DNA of 64,000 bases from DAOSXA01 sp964526835 (GCA_964526835.1 CAZGMK010000005.1:62001-126000); one strand, 5' to 3'; counted from the first letter of the stretch, positions 1 through 9,854 are shown. The notes: generated by a model from the letters alone, not told the origin. Numbers and translations are program-made.

Positions 1-680
1 TCGGAATGCAGGCCGCCGGGGAGTACCCCGTCCGCGGAGAGGACAGGGATTCGCTGCGCCATAACTGCAGTGGCAAGCACTCCGGTTTTTTGGCCCTCGC
101 CCGATTCATGAAGCGCCCGGTTGAGGAGTATCTCGAACCCGAAGACAAGCCCCAGCAGGTCGTCAAGCAGATGGTGAGTGACTTCACGGAATTCCCGATG
201 GAACGTATGCCCACCGGCGTCGATGGATGCAGCGCTCCCAATTTCCCGCTGGCCCTTCACAATGTTGCCCTGGCTTTCATGAAGCTTGCTACCGGTCATG
301 GCCTGGATGGATCACTGGCCGAAGCCGCCGAGCGTATCCGCTCAGCCATGTTGACGCACCCGGTCATGGTTTCCGGCCGCGGGCGCTTTGACCTGGCGCT
401 GTCACAGGCTGTGCCTGATCGGCTAGTTTGCAAGATCGGCGCAGAGGCGGTGGAGGGGATCGGCCTGACTGAGCCGCCGATCGGCATTGCGGTCAAGATC
501 CACGACGGCGGTGAGCGCGCCCTTGGTCCGGTTGTGGTTGAAGTTCTCAGGCAATTGAGTATATTACGCGTGCCGGAGGACATATCGTCGATTCGACCTT
601 ATGTTCAGCCGGCGGTGCGCAACGCTCGTGGCATTGTCACCGGGCATATCGTACCGGACTTCAGACTGATGAATGCATGA
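1..680 (+). CDS. L-asparaginase II family protein, 5'-truncated by the window edge
   Basis: The frame is open from base 3, and the first ATG (base 6) is internal, so the N-terminal part lies upstream of the window. The visible 225 residues match the asparaginase II family (PF06089), which hydrolyses asparagine to aspartate and ammonia. The best conserved blocks are NCSGKHSGF (about residue 20 of the visible part) and GCSAPNF (about residue 75). A glycine-rich stretch with HPVMVSGRGRFD follows, and the C-terminus is typical. Members are usually about 330 residues, so roughly a third is missing. The stop is TGA at 678-680. The next gene degrades tryptophan, which suggests an amino-acid catabolism cluster, but 140 bases separate the two and co-transcription is unproven. 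Confidence 0.85.
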   Translation, partial: GMQAAGEYPVRGEDRDSLRHNCSGKHSGFLALARFMKRPVEEYLEPEDKPQQVVKQMVSDFTEFPMERMPTGVDGCSAPNFPLALHNVALAFMKLATGHGLDGSLAEAAERIRSAMLTHPVMVSGRGRFDLALSQAVPDRLVCKIGAEAVEGIGLTEPPIGIAVKIHDGGERALGPVVVEVLRQLSILRVPEDISSIRPYVQPAVRNARGIVTGHIVPDFRLMNA

Positions 681-820
681 TGAATACGCCCGTTTCCAGA
701 CTCGATCATCCCGCCCATCTGGGGCTGGACTTCTATCGTCTGAGAATCAAAGACTCCATTTGAGACTCGCTCCGCATTTCATCCTCGCAAAACTGTTCTG
801 GACGAATTAAGGAGTGAGTC

Positions 821-2227
821 ATGGAGAAGCGTCGTCAACCATCCGAGCCATATCGCATCAAGTCAGTCGAACCGATAGCTCTGCACAGCCGAAAGGAGCG
901 CCTGCAACGGCTGCAACAGGCCAACTACAATATCTTCAAAGTCGACGGAGAGGATATCTACATCGATCTGCTTACCGACAGCGGCACTTCCGCCATGTCG
1001 GTACAGCAGTGGGCGGCGCTCATGCTTGGTGATGAGACTTATGCCGGCGCCAAATCCTTCCGCAAGTTCGAAGCCACGGTCCGGGACATTACCGGCAAGA
1101 AGCACATTATCCCATGTCATCAGGGCCGGTCGGCCGAGAACCTGGTCTTTTCCACAATGGTGATGCAGGGTCAGTATGTGATTAACAACACTCACTTCGA
1201 TACCACCCGGGGTAACACTCAGCACAAGGGCGGCATTGCCGTCGATCTGCCTTGTCCGGCGGCCTGCACCGATGACGACGTGCCGTTCAAGGGCGACATG
1301 GATGTTCATCGTCTCGATAAGCTGATTCACGACAAGGGCCGCGAGGCGATAGCCATGGTCATTATGACTATTACCAACAACTCGGTGGGCGGGCAGCCGG
1401 TGTCGATGGCGAATATCAGGGAGACCGCCGAAATCTGTCGTAAGCACAACCTGCCCCTCTTCTTTGACTGCGCCCGGTTCGCCGAGAACGCCTTCTTCAT
1501 CAAGCGCGATGAGCCCGGATACGAAGACAGCTCTATCGAAGCCATCAGCAAGGAGATGTTCTCCTATTGCGACGGCGCGATGATGTCGGCCAAGAAGGAC
1601 GGCCTGGCCAACATCGGCGGATTCATCGCCGTCAATGACGACGGGTTTGCGGCCAGGCTACGCGAGCTTCTGATCCTGGTCGAAGGTTTCCCGACCTACG
1701 GAGGATTGGCCGGGCGCGATCTGGAGGTTCTTTCCGTGGGGCTGCGCGAGGTCATGGACCACGATTACCTGGACTACCGCATAGCGCAGGTTGCGTACTT
1801 CGGCCAGGTGCTCAAGGATGTGGGGGTTCCTATCGTTGAGCCGACGGGGGGCCATGCGGTCTTTTGTGACGCTGGCAAGCTGCTGCAGCACATCCCGGCT
1901 GATCAGTTTCCCGGCCAGTCACTCACTGTGGCGCTGTATGCCGAGGGGGGAATCCGAGTCGTGGAGATCGGTTCGCTCATGTTCGGTGGGATCGATCCGA
2001 ATACCGGCGAGGAGCTTACGGCGCCCCGCGAGTTAGTGCGCATGGCGTTGCCTCGGCGAGTATACACCAACTCCCAGCTTGATTATGTCGCCGAAGTTGC
2101 GGCGCGGATTGTCGCCGGAAAAGAGCAGTTGAGTGGCTATCGGATAACCAACCAGCCAATTTACCTGAGGCACTTCACTTGCGATCTTGAAGCGCTCTGC
2201 CCGGAAGGAATCACGGTCAGGACATGA
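821..2227 (+). CDS. tnaA: Tryptophanase (tryptophan indole-lyase)
   Basis: A PLP-dependent beta-eliminating lyase that converts tryptophan to indole, pyruvate and ammonia in the cytoplasm. Its 468 residues match the family length, and it aligns with E. coli TnaA from end to end: LTDSGT near residue 52, a conserved FDTT, EGFPTYGG, and the PLP-lysine block SAKKD at 256-260. The tyrosine phenol-lyase sister family carries an arginine in its ERG motif near the C-terminus. Here the motif reads VVEIGS, as in TnaA, which favours tryptophan as substrate. The ATG at 821 is preceded by AAGGAGTG. The gene overlaps the next one by four bases (ATGA). No TnaC-like leader peptide was recognised upstream. 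Confidence 0.93.
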   Translation: MEKRRQPSEPYRIKSVEPIALHSRKERLQRLQQANYNIFKVDGEDIYIDLLTDSGTSAMSVQQWAALMLGDETYAGAKSFRKFEATVRDITGKKHIIPCHQGRSAENLVFSTMVMQGQYVINNTHFDTTRGNTQHKGGIAVDLPCPAACTDDDVPFKGDMDVHRLDKLIHDKGREAIAMVIMTITNNSVGGQPVSMANIRETAEICRKHNLPLFFDCARFAENAFFIKRDEPGYEDSSIEAISKEMFSYCDGAMMSAKKDGLANIGGFIAVNDDGFAARLRELLILVEGFPTYGGLAGRDLEVLSVGLREVMDHDYLDYRIAQVAYFGQVLKDVGVPIVEPTGGHAVFCDAGKLLQHIPADQFPGQSLTVALYAEGGIRVVEIGSLMFGGIDPNTGEELTAPRELVRMALPRRVYTNSQLDYVAEVAARIVAGKEQLSGYRITNQPIYLRHFTCDLEALCPEGITVRT

Positions 2228-2811
2228 GGTGGGCTGCTATTCCATTCGCAGTCGCGCTCTCGGCGCTGGTTCTCGGCGGTTGCGGAGTCCAGATTACGAC
2301 CGGTCAGTCGGCCGAGGAAACCTCCATAGCCAACGAAGAGCGGGCGCGAGCCTACAAGGCCCAGTTCGCTGAGCAGTTCATGGCTCTGGGGCCGGCGGAT
2401 CAGGCCGACATGCTGATCGGGTACTTCGAGCAGGTCGGTGGAGGATTGCTTCAATTCGGCCGCGATATCTCCAACCAGTGGCGCCAGGGCGAACGAGGCC
2501 GGGCGGAGGCCATCGAAGCTTCGGAGATGCGCGAACAGATAGGCCGATGGACTGCGTCCGAGAGGCCTATCCTGCTCGCCTGGGAGGAAAACCTCGAATT
2601 CGGTCTGAGGATGCTGCGAGAGCAGCATTATTTCGGGAATGATGCTATGGCCACCCTCCAGAGCATGGTCGACTATTTCTACAAGGCCTATTCATTGGTG
2701 ATCTTCCCGTCCGGACCGCGAGAAGACTACGAAGCATCGCTGTACAATATTGAGCACCAAATCGATGCGCTGGCCGAGGATGCGCGATGGGCGATCCAAC
2801 GCGACAGTTAG
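2224..2811 (+). CDS. Small predicted lipoprotein of unknown function
   Basis: The 195-residue product begins with a signal peptide and a lipobox (LGGC, lipidated Cys20), so it should be anchored in the cell envelope. The mature part is mostly helical and charged, with no domain I recognise. The aromatic C-terminal half (VDYFYKAYS) may be an alpha-helical bundle. Its ATG overlaps the tryptophanase stop in an ATGA, implying translational coupling. A role beside tryptophanase cannot be deduced from the sequence. It is followed by a 384-base gap, so it probably ends this transcription unit. Confidence 0.75.
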   Translation: MRWAAIPFAVALSALVLGGCGVQITTGQSAEETSIANEERARAYKAQFAEQFMALGPADQADMLIGYFEQVGGGLLQFGRDISNQWRQGERGRAEAIEASEMREQIGRWTASERPILLAWEENLEFGLRMLREQHYFGNDAMATLQSMVDYFYKAYSLVIFPSGPREDYEASLYNIEHQIDALAEDARWAIQRDS

Positions 2812-3195
2812 CGCCTCGGTTGTCAAATCTGTTGCACGGACATGCATTCCTGGGCGAGTCCAAAGTGTGCAACTCCTGCACAAATGCTGCCTTCGGACCG
2901 GTCTGGTTGATTTCTAAGCCTATGCGGCTCATGTCAATCGACGACGAGGGACTCGAAAATAGGCTGTTTCGGCCGATGAATTGCAGTAACGACGATTCGG
3001 ACTAAAATATGCCCGATTATTGACATTTTGACTGGAACCATATATTATCACCGAGTTTATATCTAAGCGAAGGAGATGTCTATAGCACTCGGTTAATGGC
3101 CTGATTACATCGCCTCCGGGCGAAGACAGTTACAGACTTGAAACAAAGTCGGCCCTTAACCGGACGCCGTAGCGGCTCCTGTTGTCGGGCCGGGC
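2812..3195. other. Intergenic region with inverted repeats and a promoter
   Basis: No convincing gene is present. The first 70 bases hold two overlapping inverted repeats that cannot form together: GTTGCAC (2831-2837) with GTGCAAC (2867-2873), extended by GGAC/GTCC, and TGTGCA (2866-2871) with TGCACA (2877-2882). Neither is followed by a T tract. From about 2990 the base composition shifts to AT-rich, and a near-consensus promoter lies at 3020-3048. This leaves a leader of about 140 bases before the C25 peptidase gene. A Shine-Dalgarno-like AAGGAG at 3069-3075 is followed at once by ATG and an in-frame TAA six codons on, so it looks non-productive. Confidence 0.6.
3020..3048 (+). promoter_or_regulatory. 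Sigma70-type promoter for the secretion operon
   Basis: TTGACA at 3020-3025, a 17-base spacer and TATTAT at 3043-3048. This is a perfect -35 box and a five-of-six -10 box in an AT-rich stretch of an otherwise GC-rich window. Transcription would start near 3055 and give a leader of about 140 bases before the PorU-like gene. Placement is from sequence only. Confidence 0.75.
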
Positions 3196-6100
3196 ATGAC
3201 CCGGCGTATGCAAAGATACAGGTTCTTGACATTCTTGCTGATTTCGCTGGCGCTGAGCATAGTAGGCTCGGCTGTTGGCTATTCCCTTGACATTCTGGAA
3301 TCAGACCATCGGGGGCTCCGATTCGTTGCCACGGTTGAGCCCCCAGCCGTATCGTCGGCTGCAGATCTGACTTCAACCGTCACCGTCGCCTTGCCCTATG
3401 GTTCCACCGTGAATCTCATCCGGGCCGGCGGAGGCGACTCGCAGCCGCTGCCTGCGTCAATCGCACCGGTCGAAGATGTCCCCCTGGTGTATTTGTCTGA
3501 ACCCTTTCGAATTCGCGGCCGACAGTTCGTGAACGTGATCCTGAACCCGGTGCGGGAGGATCGTATCGTAACCGCTTTCGAAGTCGAGTTGGTGTTCAAC
3601 GGCGGTATGACGACCACCGGGTTCACCGTACCGGACCCGCGCTTCGACCGGATTTTCTCGAGTCTGGCCGCAAACTGGGAACAGGCTCGCCATTGGCCCA
3701 AGCCTGCTCGCTCGCTGGCAAGGGTCTCGCAGGATGGCCCCCTTTCTCAGGTCACGAATTGGTATAAGATCGAAGTTGGCCGTACCGGGCTGACCCGGAT
3801 CACCGGGGCCGAACTCCAGCAGGCCGGGGTTCCTTTGGTCAATATTTCGATCGACCGCCTGCGTCTTTTCAACGGCGGCGGACGTCAACTGCCCGTTCGC
3901 AATTCCGAGATGCGTCCGTCGCTCAGCGAAGTCGCTCTCATGATACACGACGGGGGCGACGGCGTCTTTGATCCCTCCGATACGCTCTACTTCTACGGGC
4001 AGTCGTTGAACCGCTGGACCTACGAGGCGGGGCAACCGCCGGAGTGGGCGCATCATCACTATGATGACAACAATATCTACTGGCTGACGATCGATGAGAT
4101 CCTGGGTGGAACTCCCGCCCGGATGGGCGAGCGGTCCGGGGCGCCGGCGGGCCTGTACGACACCCTGGTTACCAGCTTCACGCGCCCCGTTCATCTCGAG
4201 CGCGACTCACTGTTCAGGAGGGAGGCGGACGGATACGTCAAAGATTACTATCGCTGGTATTGGACTGATCGCCGCGATCCAACCGTGTTCGCTCCGCTGG
4301 TCAATTTGGTCGAGGGCGAACCTGTCGAGATATGGGTGGCTGCATGGACCCACGAGCTGTGGCCGGATACCCTCTTCGACCTCGAAGTCAACGACGCGCG
4401 AGCCACTCGTCTGGATTGCAATCGTCGCCTCGGTTGCAGCTTCGTGACGACTGCCTTGCAGGAAGGACTCAACAAGCTGTCGCTGTCCTTCGGCGGCGGG
4501 GTGGCCATGCCTTTTCTCGATTACATTGAGTTCAGTTACACGTCGCTGCTGAGACCGACGAGCGACCGCCTCGACTTCTTCGTCGCCCCATCGACGACCT
4601 CACGAGCGCGGATTGAACTGGTCGATGATTTCTCGGGCGAACCGGTGATTCTCGATCTGAGCCAGAGCCGAACGCCGGCATTGATTACCGGCGCCGAACG
4701 CGCGGGCGGAGCACTCACGTTTGAAACCGACCTGACCCCTGCTTCGGTTAACCGTTATCTGGTTTCGACTCTTGCCGAAGCGCAGTCCCCGGTTGAGATA
4801 ATCCCGACAACCGTGACTGACTTGCGACAGATTCCCTCACAGACCGACTTGATTATCGTGGCTGCCGATCACCTGGTCGGGGCCCTGGACGGATACGTCG
4901 CCGACCGACAGGCCGATGGCTATACGGTTCAGGTGACGGCGGTGAACGACATCTACGATAACTTCGCCTGGGGCCAGTGTGATCCGACTGCGATTCGCGA
5001 TTATCTGAAGTTTGCTTACGAGAGCTATCCGGCGCCGGCTCCCTCGATGGTCCTGCTGGTCGGCGACGGCAGCTATGATTTCCTGGGCATCGCGTATGAC
5101 GGGGCGCCGAACTACGTCCCCCCCTACGTTAATGAAATGGACTCGTCGCATTCTTACGGCGACGACAACTACGTTTTCTTTGGTCGTTACGGCTACCTGG
5201 ACTCCGATTCCAGCTATGTGCTTCTTCCGGATCGCGGCTGGGACATGATGACCGCGCGCTGGCCGGTCCGCACGCCATCCGAAGTGAGTACGATTGTGGA
5301 CAAGGCAAGGCGCTACCGGCAATCGACCGGCGGCTGGCGCACCAGGGCCGTCATGGTGGCCGACGATGAGTTTGCCGGGGGACGCAACAACGAGATCATC
5401 CACTCCAGTCAGACTGAAGCCCTGGCGGGAATCATGCCGCCGCATCTCAACCTCAGGAAAGTGTACGCCATCGAGCATGAGTTCGTTAATCGCTACAAGC
5501 CGACCGTCAATGACGCCATAGTAAACGCCATAAACGACGGTTGCATTCTGGTCAACTATGTCGGCCACGGGAATCCGCTGCTCTGGGCGCACGAACACAT
5601 TTTCACCTCCGCCGCCGACGTAACTCGCCTCAGCAATTATGATCAACTCCCGGTCTTCTTTGCGGCGTCCTGCGCCATCGGTCTTTTCGACGATCCCGAG
5701 CAGCAGGGGATGGCCGAGGTGTTGTTGATGAAGCCGGACGGGGGCGCGGTGGCGGTTGTCTCGGCGACCCGATTGGTCTACTCCGGGCGCAACCATGCCT
5801 TCAATAGAGCGGTCTACGAGTGTTTATTCAATGGTGACTCATTGACCCTTGCGGAAGCTGTCTTCGCCGCCAAGATCAAGCATCAATATGGCGGCAGCCT
5901 CGGTCAGGTGGAAAACGACCGCTCGTATGTCCTCTTTGGTGACCCGTGTCTGCCTGTGCGCACACCCCGGTCGCAGGTTGACTTCCTGTCATCGGTGGAT
6001 ACCCTGGTAGCCCTGCAACCAGTCACCATCGCGGGACGAATAGTCGACTCGCTCGGTGCGCCACTCTACTTTGATGGCGAAGCAGAAGCGAGGGTCTTTG

Positions 6101-7023
6101 ATTCGGATCGTCGCAAAACGTACATATCGACCGATCATGGCGGCGGCTACCAGTATCCCTTCGACTACACGGTGGATGGACCGATCATATATCGGGGACG
6201 TGTACCGGTCGAGTCGGGGGAATTCGAGTTCACGTTCGTGGCGCCTCTGGACATAGCGTATGGTGGTCGCAGTGCCCGGGTACAGGTCTACGCCGCGCTG
6301 GGGCAGACCGATGCAGTGGGGACAATAGATTCCATCGCCGTGGCCGACAGTATCGGCGTGCTGACCGACACCATTCCTCCGCGGATCACCTACGGCATAG
6401 CCGGACGCGATGATTTCATCAACGGCGATCCCGCATCGGCCGAGGAGAGACTGGCCATTGTGATCTCGGACAGCTCCGGTATCAACCTGACTGAAGGTCT
6501 GGGCCATGGTATCACCCTTACAGTCGATGACGATATTCAGCAGACACACAATCTGACCGAACTATTTCAATATGATCCCGACGATTACACGACCGGCAGG
6601 CTGGAATATCCACTGGACAGCCTGACCATAGGGGAGCATCGTTTGAAAATCAAGGCCTGGGACAACGCCAACAACAGCGCCACGGCGGAGTTCGAAATCG
6701 TATTGCAATCCGGTTCGGAAGTCGTGATTCGAGACTTGCTGAACTACCCGAATCCGATGCATGACAGCACCAGCTTCGGTTTCTTGGCGCACGTACCATT
6801 GGATCGGTTTGATCTTGAAATCTTCACGCTTGCAGGGCGAAGAATACAGAGTTATAGTCTGCGTTCGCTCCCGGCCGGCTATCACAATGAGTTAGTCTGG
6901 CGCGGTGAGGATTTTGTGGGCGACCGGGTTGCCACCGGGGTCTACATTTACAAGGCGACGGCGCATCCGCAGGGCGGCGGCGCCGAGGCTGAATTGTTTG
7001 GAAAAGTTGTAGTTGTGAATTGA
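3196..7023 (+). CDS. porU: PorU-like C25 (gingipain-family) cysteine peptidase with C-terminal sorting domain
   Basis: The 1275-residue protein has an N-terminal hydrophobic signal (about residues 8-30), a long beta-rich N-terminal region, a central C25 peptidase domain (about 550-900) and a C-terminal domain starting LNYPNP. The catalytic dyad is visible: His791 in NYVGHGN and Cys826 in AASCAIG. Length, architecture and the PorV-family gene immediately downstream match PorU, the surface sortase that removes C-terminal domains from type IX secretion cargo and attaches cargo to the cell surface. The C-terminal segment (NYPNP, GYHNELVW, GVYIYKA) is a typical type A sorting domain. ATG 3196 sits in a hairpin loop, and ATG 3208 is an alternative start; neither has a good ribosome-binding site. 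A secreted C25 protease rather than the sortase itself remains possible. Confidence 0.85.
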   Translation: MTRRMQRYRFLTFLLISLALSIVGSAVGYSLDILESDHRGLRFVATVEPPAVSSAADLTSTVTVALPYGSTVNLIRAGGGDSQPLPASIAPVEDVPLVYLSEPFRIRGRQFVNVILNPVREDRIVTAFEVELVFNGGMTTTGFTVPDPRFDRIFSSLAANWEQARHWPKPARSLARVSQDGPLSQVTNWYKIEVGRTGLTRITGAELQQAGVPLVNISIDRLRLFNGGGRQLPVRNSEMRPSLSEVALMIHDGGDGVFDPSDTLYFYGQSLNRWTYEAGQPPEWAHHHYDDNNIYWLTIDEILGGTPARMGERSGAPAGLYDTLVTSFTRPVHLERDSLFRREADGYVKDYYRWYWTDRRDPTVFAPLVNLVEGEPVEIWVAAWTHELWPDTLFDLEVNDARATRLDCNRRLGCSFVTTALQEGLNKLSLSFGGGVAMPFLDYIEFSYTSLLRPTSDRLDFFVAPSTTSRARIELVDDFSGEPVILDLSQSRTPALITGAERAGGALTFETDLTPASVNRYLVSTLAEAQSPVEIIPTTVTDLRQIPSQTDLIIVAADHLVGALDGYVADRQADGYTVQVTAVNDIYDNFAWGQCDPTAIRDYLKFAYESYPAPAPSMVLLVGDGSYDFLGIAYDGAPNYVPPYVNEMDSSHSYGDDNYVFFGRYGYLDSDSSYVLLPDRGWDMMTARWPVRTPSEVSTIVDKARRYRQSTGGWRTRAVMVADDEFAGGRNNEIIHSSQTEALAGIMPPHLNLRKVYAIEHEFVNRYKPTVNDAIVNAINDGCILVNYVGHGNPLLWAHEHIFTSAADVTRLSNYDQLPVFFAASCAIGLFDDPEQQGMAEVLLMKPDGGAVAVVSATRLVYSGRNHAFNRAVYECLFNGDSLTLAEAVFAAKIKHQYGGSLGQVENDRSYVLFGDPCLPVRTPRSQVDFLSSVDTLVALQPVTIAGRIVDSLGAPLYFDGEAEARVFDSDRRKTYISTDHGGGYQYPFDYTVDGPIIYRGRVPVESGEFEFTFVAPLDIAYGGRSARVQVYAALGQTDAVGTIDSIAVADSIGVLTDTIPPRITYGIAGRDDFINGDPASAEERLAIVISDSSGINLTEGLGHGITLTVDDDIQQTHNLTELFQYDPDDYTTGRLEYPLDSLTIGEHRLKIKAWDNANNSATAEFEIVLQSGSEVVIRDLLNYPNPMHDSTSFGFLAHVPLDRFDLEIFTLAGRRIQSYSLRSLPAGYHNELVWRGEDFVGDRVATGVYIYKATAHPQGGGAEAELFGKVVVVN

Positions 7024-7035
7024 ATAGAGGAGTGA

Positions 7036-9840
7036 ATGATGAGACGTTGCAGGCTTATAATCTGGCTGGCGGTTGCGACCGCGGTCGTTACGCTGGCCGG
7101 ACACAGTCGAGCCGACATTTCCAATGCGGCGGTGCTATACCTACGCATTGCACCGGGGGCCAGGGCCGCCGGCATGGGCGAAGCCTATGTGGCAATCTCC
7201 GATGATGCCACGGCGACGCACTGGAATCCGGCTGGACTGGGCTCATACCCGCTGGCCGACTCGTGGATCGAGGCCAGTATACCCCAGCGGATGCGTCCGA
7301 TCAAGGGCCTGGCGGCGATCGAACAGGGCGGGGGCAGCGACTATCTGGCCTACGAGGTCTGGGCCCTCACCGCCGCCGGACTGGCTCGATACAACAACAA
7401 AGACTGGCACCTAACCGAGGAATTCACAACCAAGACCGATCAGACGGTCCGCCAGATTGTGTCGGGCTACTTCGACGTGACCGACGAGAACCGTTTGGAG
7501 GATATGATCCGCAAGGTCGCGAATGCCAACAACAGGAAGGACTTCGCCTATCTCGAGGACTTTCGCGACCGGGTGATGGATGCCATGCCTGCGGAGGACT
7601 TCGATCAACACGATCAGATTACCCCCTTGCTGGATAGTCTTCTGGCGGCGTATCTGCAGTGCCGAATCGACTGGACCAAGGTGGCCGAGGCCGAGCAGCA
7701 CCTCCGGGAGGGTTTGAAGGACTCCGCTCTGACCGAAGTCGAGGCCGACCGCATATTGATTGCTGTCGAAAAGTCGCGCAAGCGGTTCATTCCTGAAGAG
7801 CTGGTGATACCCTATTCGGTGAACTTCATCGGCGAGCCACGCATGATCAGCACTACCGGCAAGGACATCCTGATAGGTACCGACCATGGAATCGCCGTCT
7901 ACAACGGTAAGCGCTGGCGGTCGATTCGTGCTGCGGACGGCCTACCGTCGGACACTATCCTCTGCCTCGAACAGCTCGAAGGCGAGGTGCTGATCGGCAC
8001 TGCGGCCGGGCCGGCGCGCTATGCCGGCCTGCGTCTGGGCGCGGTTCCCGCTGTCGGTACCCTGCCGGAGGGCCGGGTCACCGCAATCGGCGCCAGGGCT
8101 ATCGACAACATCTGGATGATCATAGACGGCCGTCTCTATCATTACAGCGGTCTTGGCTGGTCCACTACTGTCGAATACCGGGTCATGCTCGACGATACCC
8201 CGGAGAAACTGGCCGAGCGCTTTGCTCCCTTCGGCAGCCCGTCCGACAAGCGGGCCTGGTTCGACCTCTACATGGAAGCCAACGCCGCGACCGGCGGATG
8301 GGGTGTGGATTATGCCGAATCCAAAGCTCCGATAAGGCAACCGGATCGTCAGGAAGATATTCCCGGCGATATCATGAGCGCGATCGGCTCAGGCGGGGCG
8401 GACGCCGACGAGTCGACCGAGGATATCGACAGCTTGTCAGAAGAGATCGCAACCGAAGAGTTCGATGAGCCCGCCACCGATACACCGATACAAGACAGCT
8501 CGGAGCCGGTGGAGTTCGATACACGTCTTCAGCCGGGGAAGGTCGTCAGGGTACCGTTCATTCACGAGATCGAAGGCAGAGTCAACGACATGTTCGTGGG
8601 CCGCGACCTCAATCTATGGATAGGCACGGAGTACGGCCTGCTCTACTTCGACGGCAAGGGCTGGGATTTGCCGGGTTACCATCGCTATCGCATCAAGCCG
8701 GAGGACAGCTTTGATGATCTGGTCGATGCCAGACGGCACGACAGCGACGCCGACCGTGAAGCCTACGCCGAGCAACTTCGCGACATCAACGACCTTGACG
8801 AGGATCCGCTCGAAGTCGGGCGCGTCGTACGCATATATCGCAACCCCAATGCCACTGAGGTTCGCGCAATCGTTCGCAGCGGCAGTCGGCTCTACCTGGC
8901 TACCAGGGCCGGATTGGTGGAATTCGATGGGGTCTACTGGTCCCGCGCCGCAGTACAGAACCTCGGCCTGACCGAAATGATCGATGCTCACGTCCTCGAC
9001 GACGAGCTGTGGCTGGTCAGTGAGGAGAAGATCACCATAAAGGCCTCGGCTCACAACCAATTGACGTTTATGCATGTGAATTGGCTGCCGGAGCTGGCGG
9101 ACGATGTCTACTACGAGTTCCTGTCTTACGTTGCGGGTACCGAGCGATGGGGTACCTTCGGCGGCAATGTAACCTTCATCACCTACGGTTCTATGAAACG
9201 GACCAGCTCGTTCGGCGACACTCTCGAGGACTTCACATCATTCGACATAGCTCTGACGGGTTCCTATGGCACCGCTCTGACCAATCGCCTGAAAGTCGGG
9301 ATTTCCGCCAAGATCATGTACTCCAAGCTGTCCGACATCGGCACGGGTTTGGAGAAGGGAGAAGGAACATCGACCGGCCTTGCGGTCGATTTCGGTATCC
9401 TCTATAGCATTTCCCGCAAGCTCACTTTCGGTGCGGCCTTGACCAACCTGGGCCCGAAGATGGCCTACATCGATGCTTCGCAGGCCGACGACCTTCCGCG
9501 CAACCTGGCGATCGGATTCGCTTATAAGCTAATGCAAACAGACTACTACCACTTGCTGGCCACCAGCGAAGTGAACAAGATCATGGTCGGGCTCGACGAT
9601 GGCCTGAGCGAGGAGCTCCAGCAGCTTGTGATTAACAGCGGGGCCGAGTTCCTGTACGCCAATGTCTTCGCGCTGCGGGCGGGCTACATCTATGACCAGG
9701 AGGGTGATGTGAAGACTCCAACTCTCGGGGTCGGCCTGGCGTTGTCCAATCGCTACAAATTCGACTTCTCATATATTCCAAGCGGTTCCAACGAGGCGCT
9801 GAAGAACACTCTGCGAATATCGCTTGCAGTGTTACTGTGA
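7036..9840 (+). CDS. PorV/PorQ-family outer-membrane barrel with a large propeller and LysM-like insertion
   Basis: After a signal peptide (residues 1-27), the sequence RAAGMGEAYVAISDDAT with HWNPAGL is the N-terminal hallmark of the PorV/PorQ family, outer-membrane barrels that shuttle or anchor type IX cargo. The barrel resumes only near residue 670 and runs to the end (FGGNVTFITYG, LKVGISAKIMYSKLSD). Between them are about 600 inserted residues: beta-propeller-type repeats (ILIGTDHGIAVYNGKRW near 280, LWIGTEYGLLYFDGKGW near 535, LATRAGLVEFDG near 625) and two LysM-like segments (about 384-505 and 554-600). The first LysM-like segment is split by an acidic linker. Ordinary PorV proteins are about 350-400 residues. 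The gene lies 12 bases after porU, with AGGAGTGA before ATG 7036 (7039 is an alternative). Confidence 0.82.
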   Translation: MMRRCRLIIWLAVATAVVTLAGHSRADISNAAVLYLRIAPGARAAGMGEAYVAISDDATATHWNPAGLGSYPLADSWIEASIPQRMRPIKGLAAIEQGGGSDYLAYEVWALTAAGLARYNNKDWHLTEEFTTKTDQTVRQIVSGYFDVTDENRLEDMIRKVANANNRKDFAYLEDFRDRVMDAMPAEDFDQHDQITPLLDSLLAAYLQCRIDWTKVAEAEQHLREGLKDSALTEVEADRILIAVEKSRKRFIPEELVIPYSVNFIGEPRMISTTGKDILIGTDHGIAVYNGKRWRSIRAADGLPSDTILCLEQLEGEVLIGTAAGPARYAGLRLGAVPAVGTLPEGRVTAIGARAIDNIWMIIDGRLYHYSGLGWSTTVEYRVMLDDTPEKLAERFAPFGSPSDKRAWFDLYMEANAATGGWGVDYAESKAPIRQPDRQEDIPGDIMSAIGSGGADADESTEDIDSLSEEIATEEFDEPATDTPIQDSSEPVEFDTRLQPGKVVRVPFIHEIEGRVNDMFVGRDLNLWIGTEYGLLYFDGKGWDLPGYHRYRIKPEDSFDDLVDARRHDSDADREAYAEQLRDINDLDEDPLEVGRVVRIYRNPNATEVRAIVRSGSRLYLATRAGLVEFDGVYWSRAAVQNLGLTEMIDAHVLDDELWLVSEEKITIKASAHNQLTFMHVNWLPELADDVYYEFLSYVAGTERWGTFGGNVTFITYGSMKRTSSFGDTLEDFTSFDIALTGSYGTALTNRLKVGISAKIMYSKLSDIGTGLEKGEGTSTGLAVDFGILYSISRKLTFGAALTNLGPKMAYIDASQADDLPRNLAIGFAYKLMQTDYYHLLATSEVNKIMVGLDDGLSEELQQLVINSGAEFLYANVFALRAGYIYDQEGDVKTPTLGVGLALSNRYKFDFSYIPSGSNEALKNTLRISLAVLL

Positions 9841-9854
9841 TGGAGGCCTGATCA

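Noticed and set aside
680..763. A 27-codon frame starting in the asparaginase stop (ATGA)
   Set aside because: It has no ribosome-binding site and no recognisable product. The overlap alone is weak evidence.
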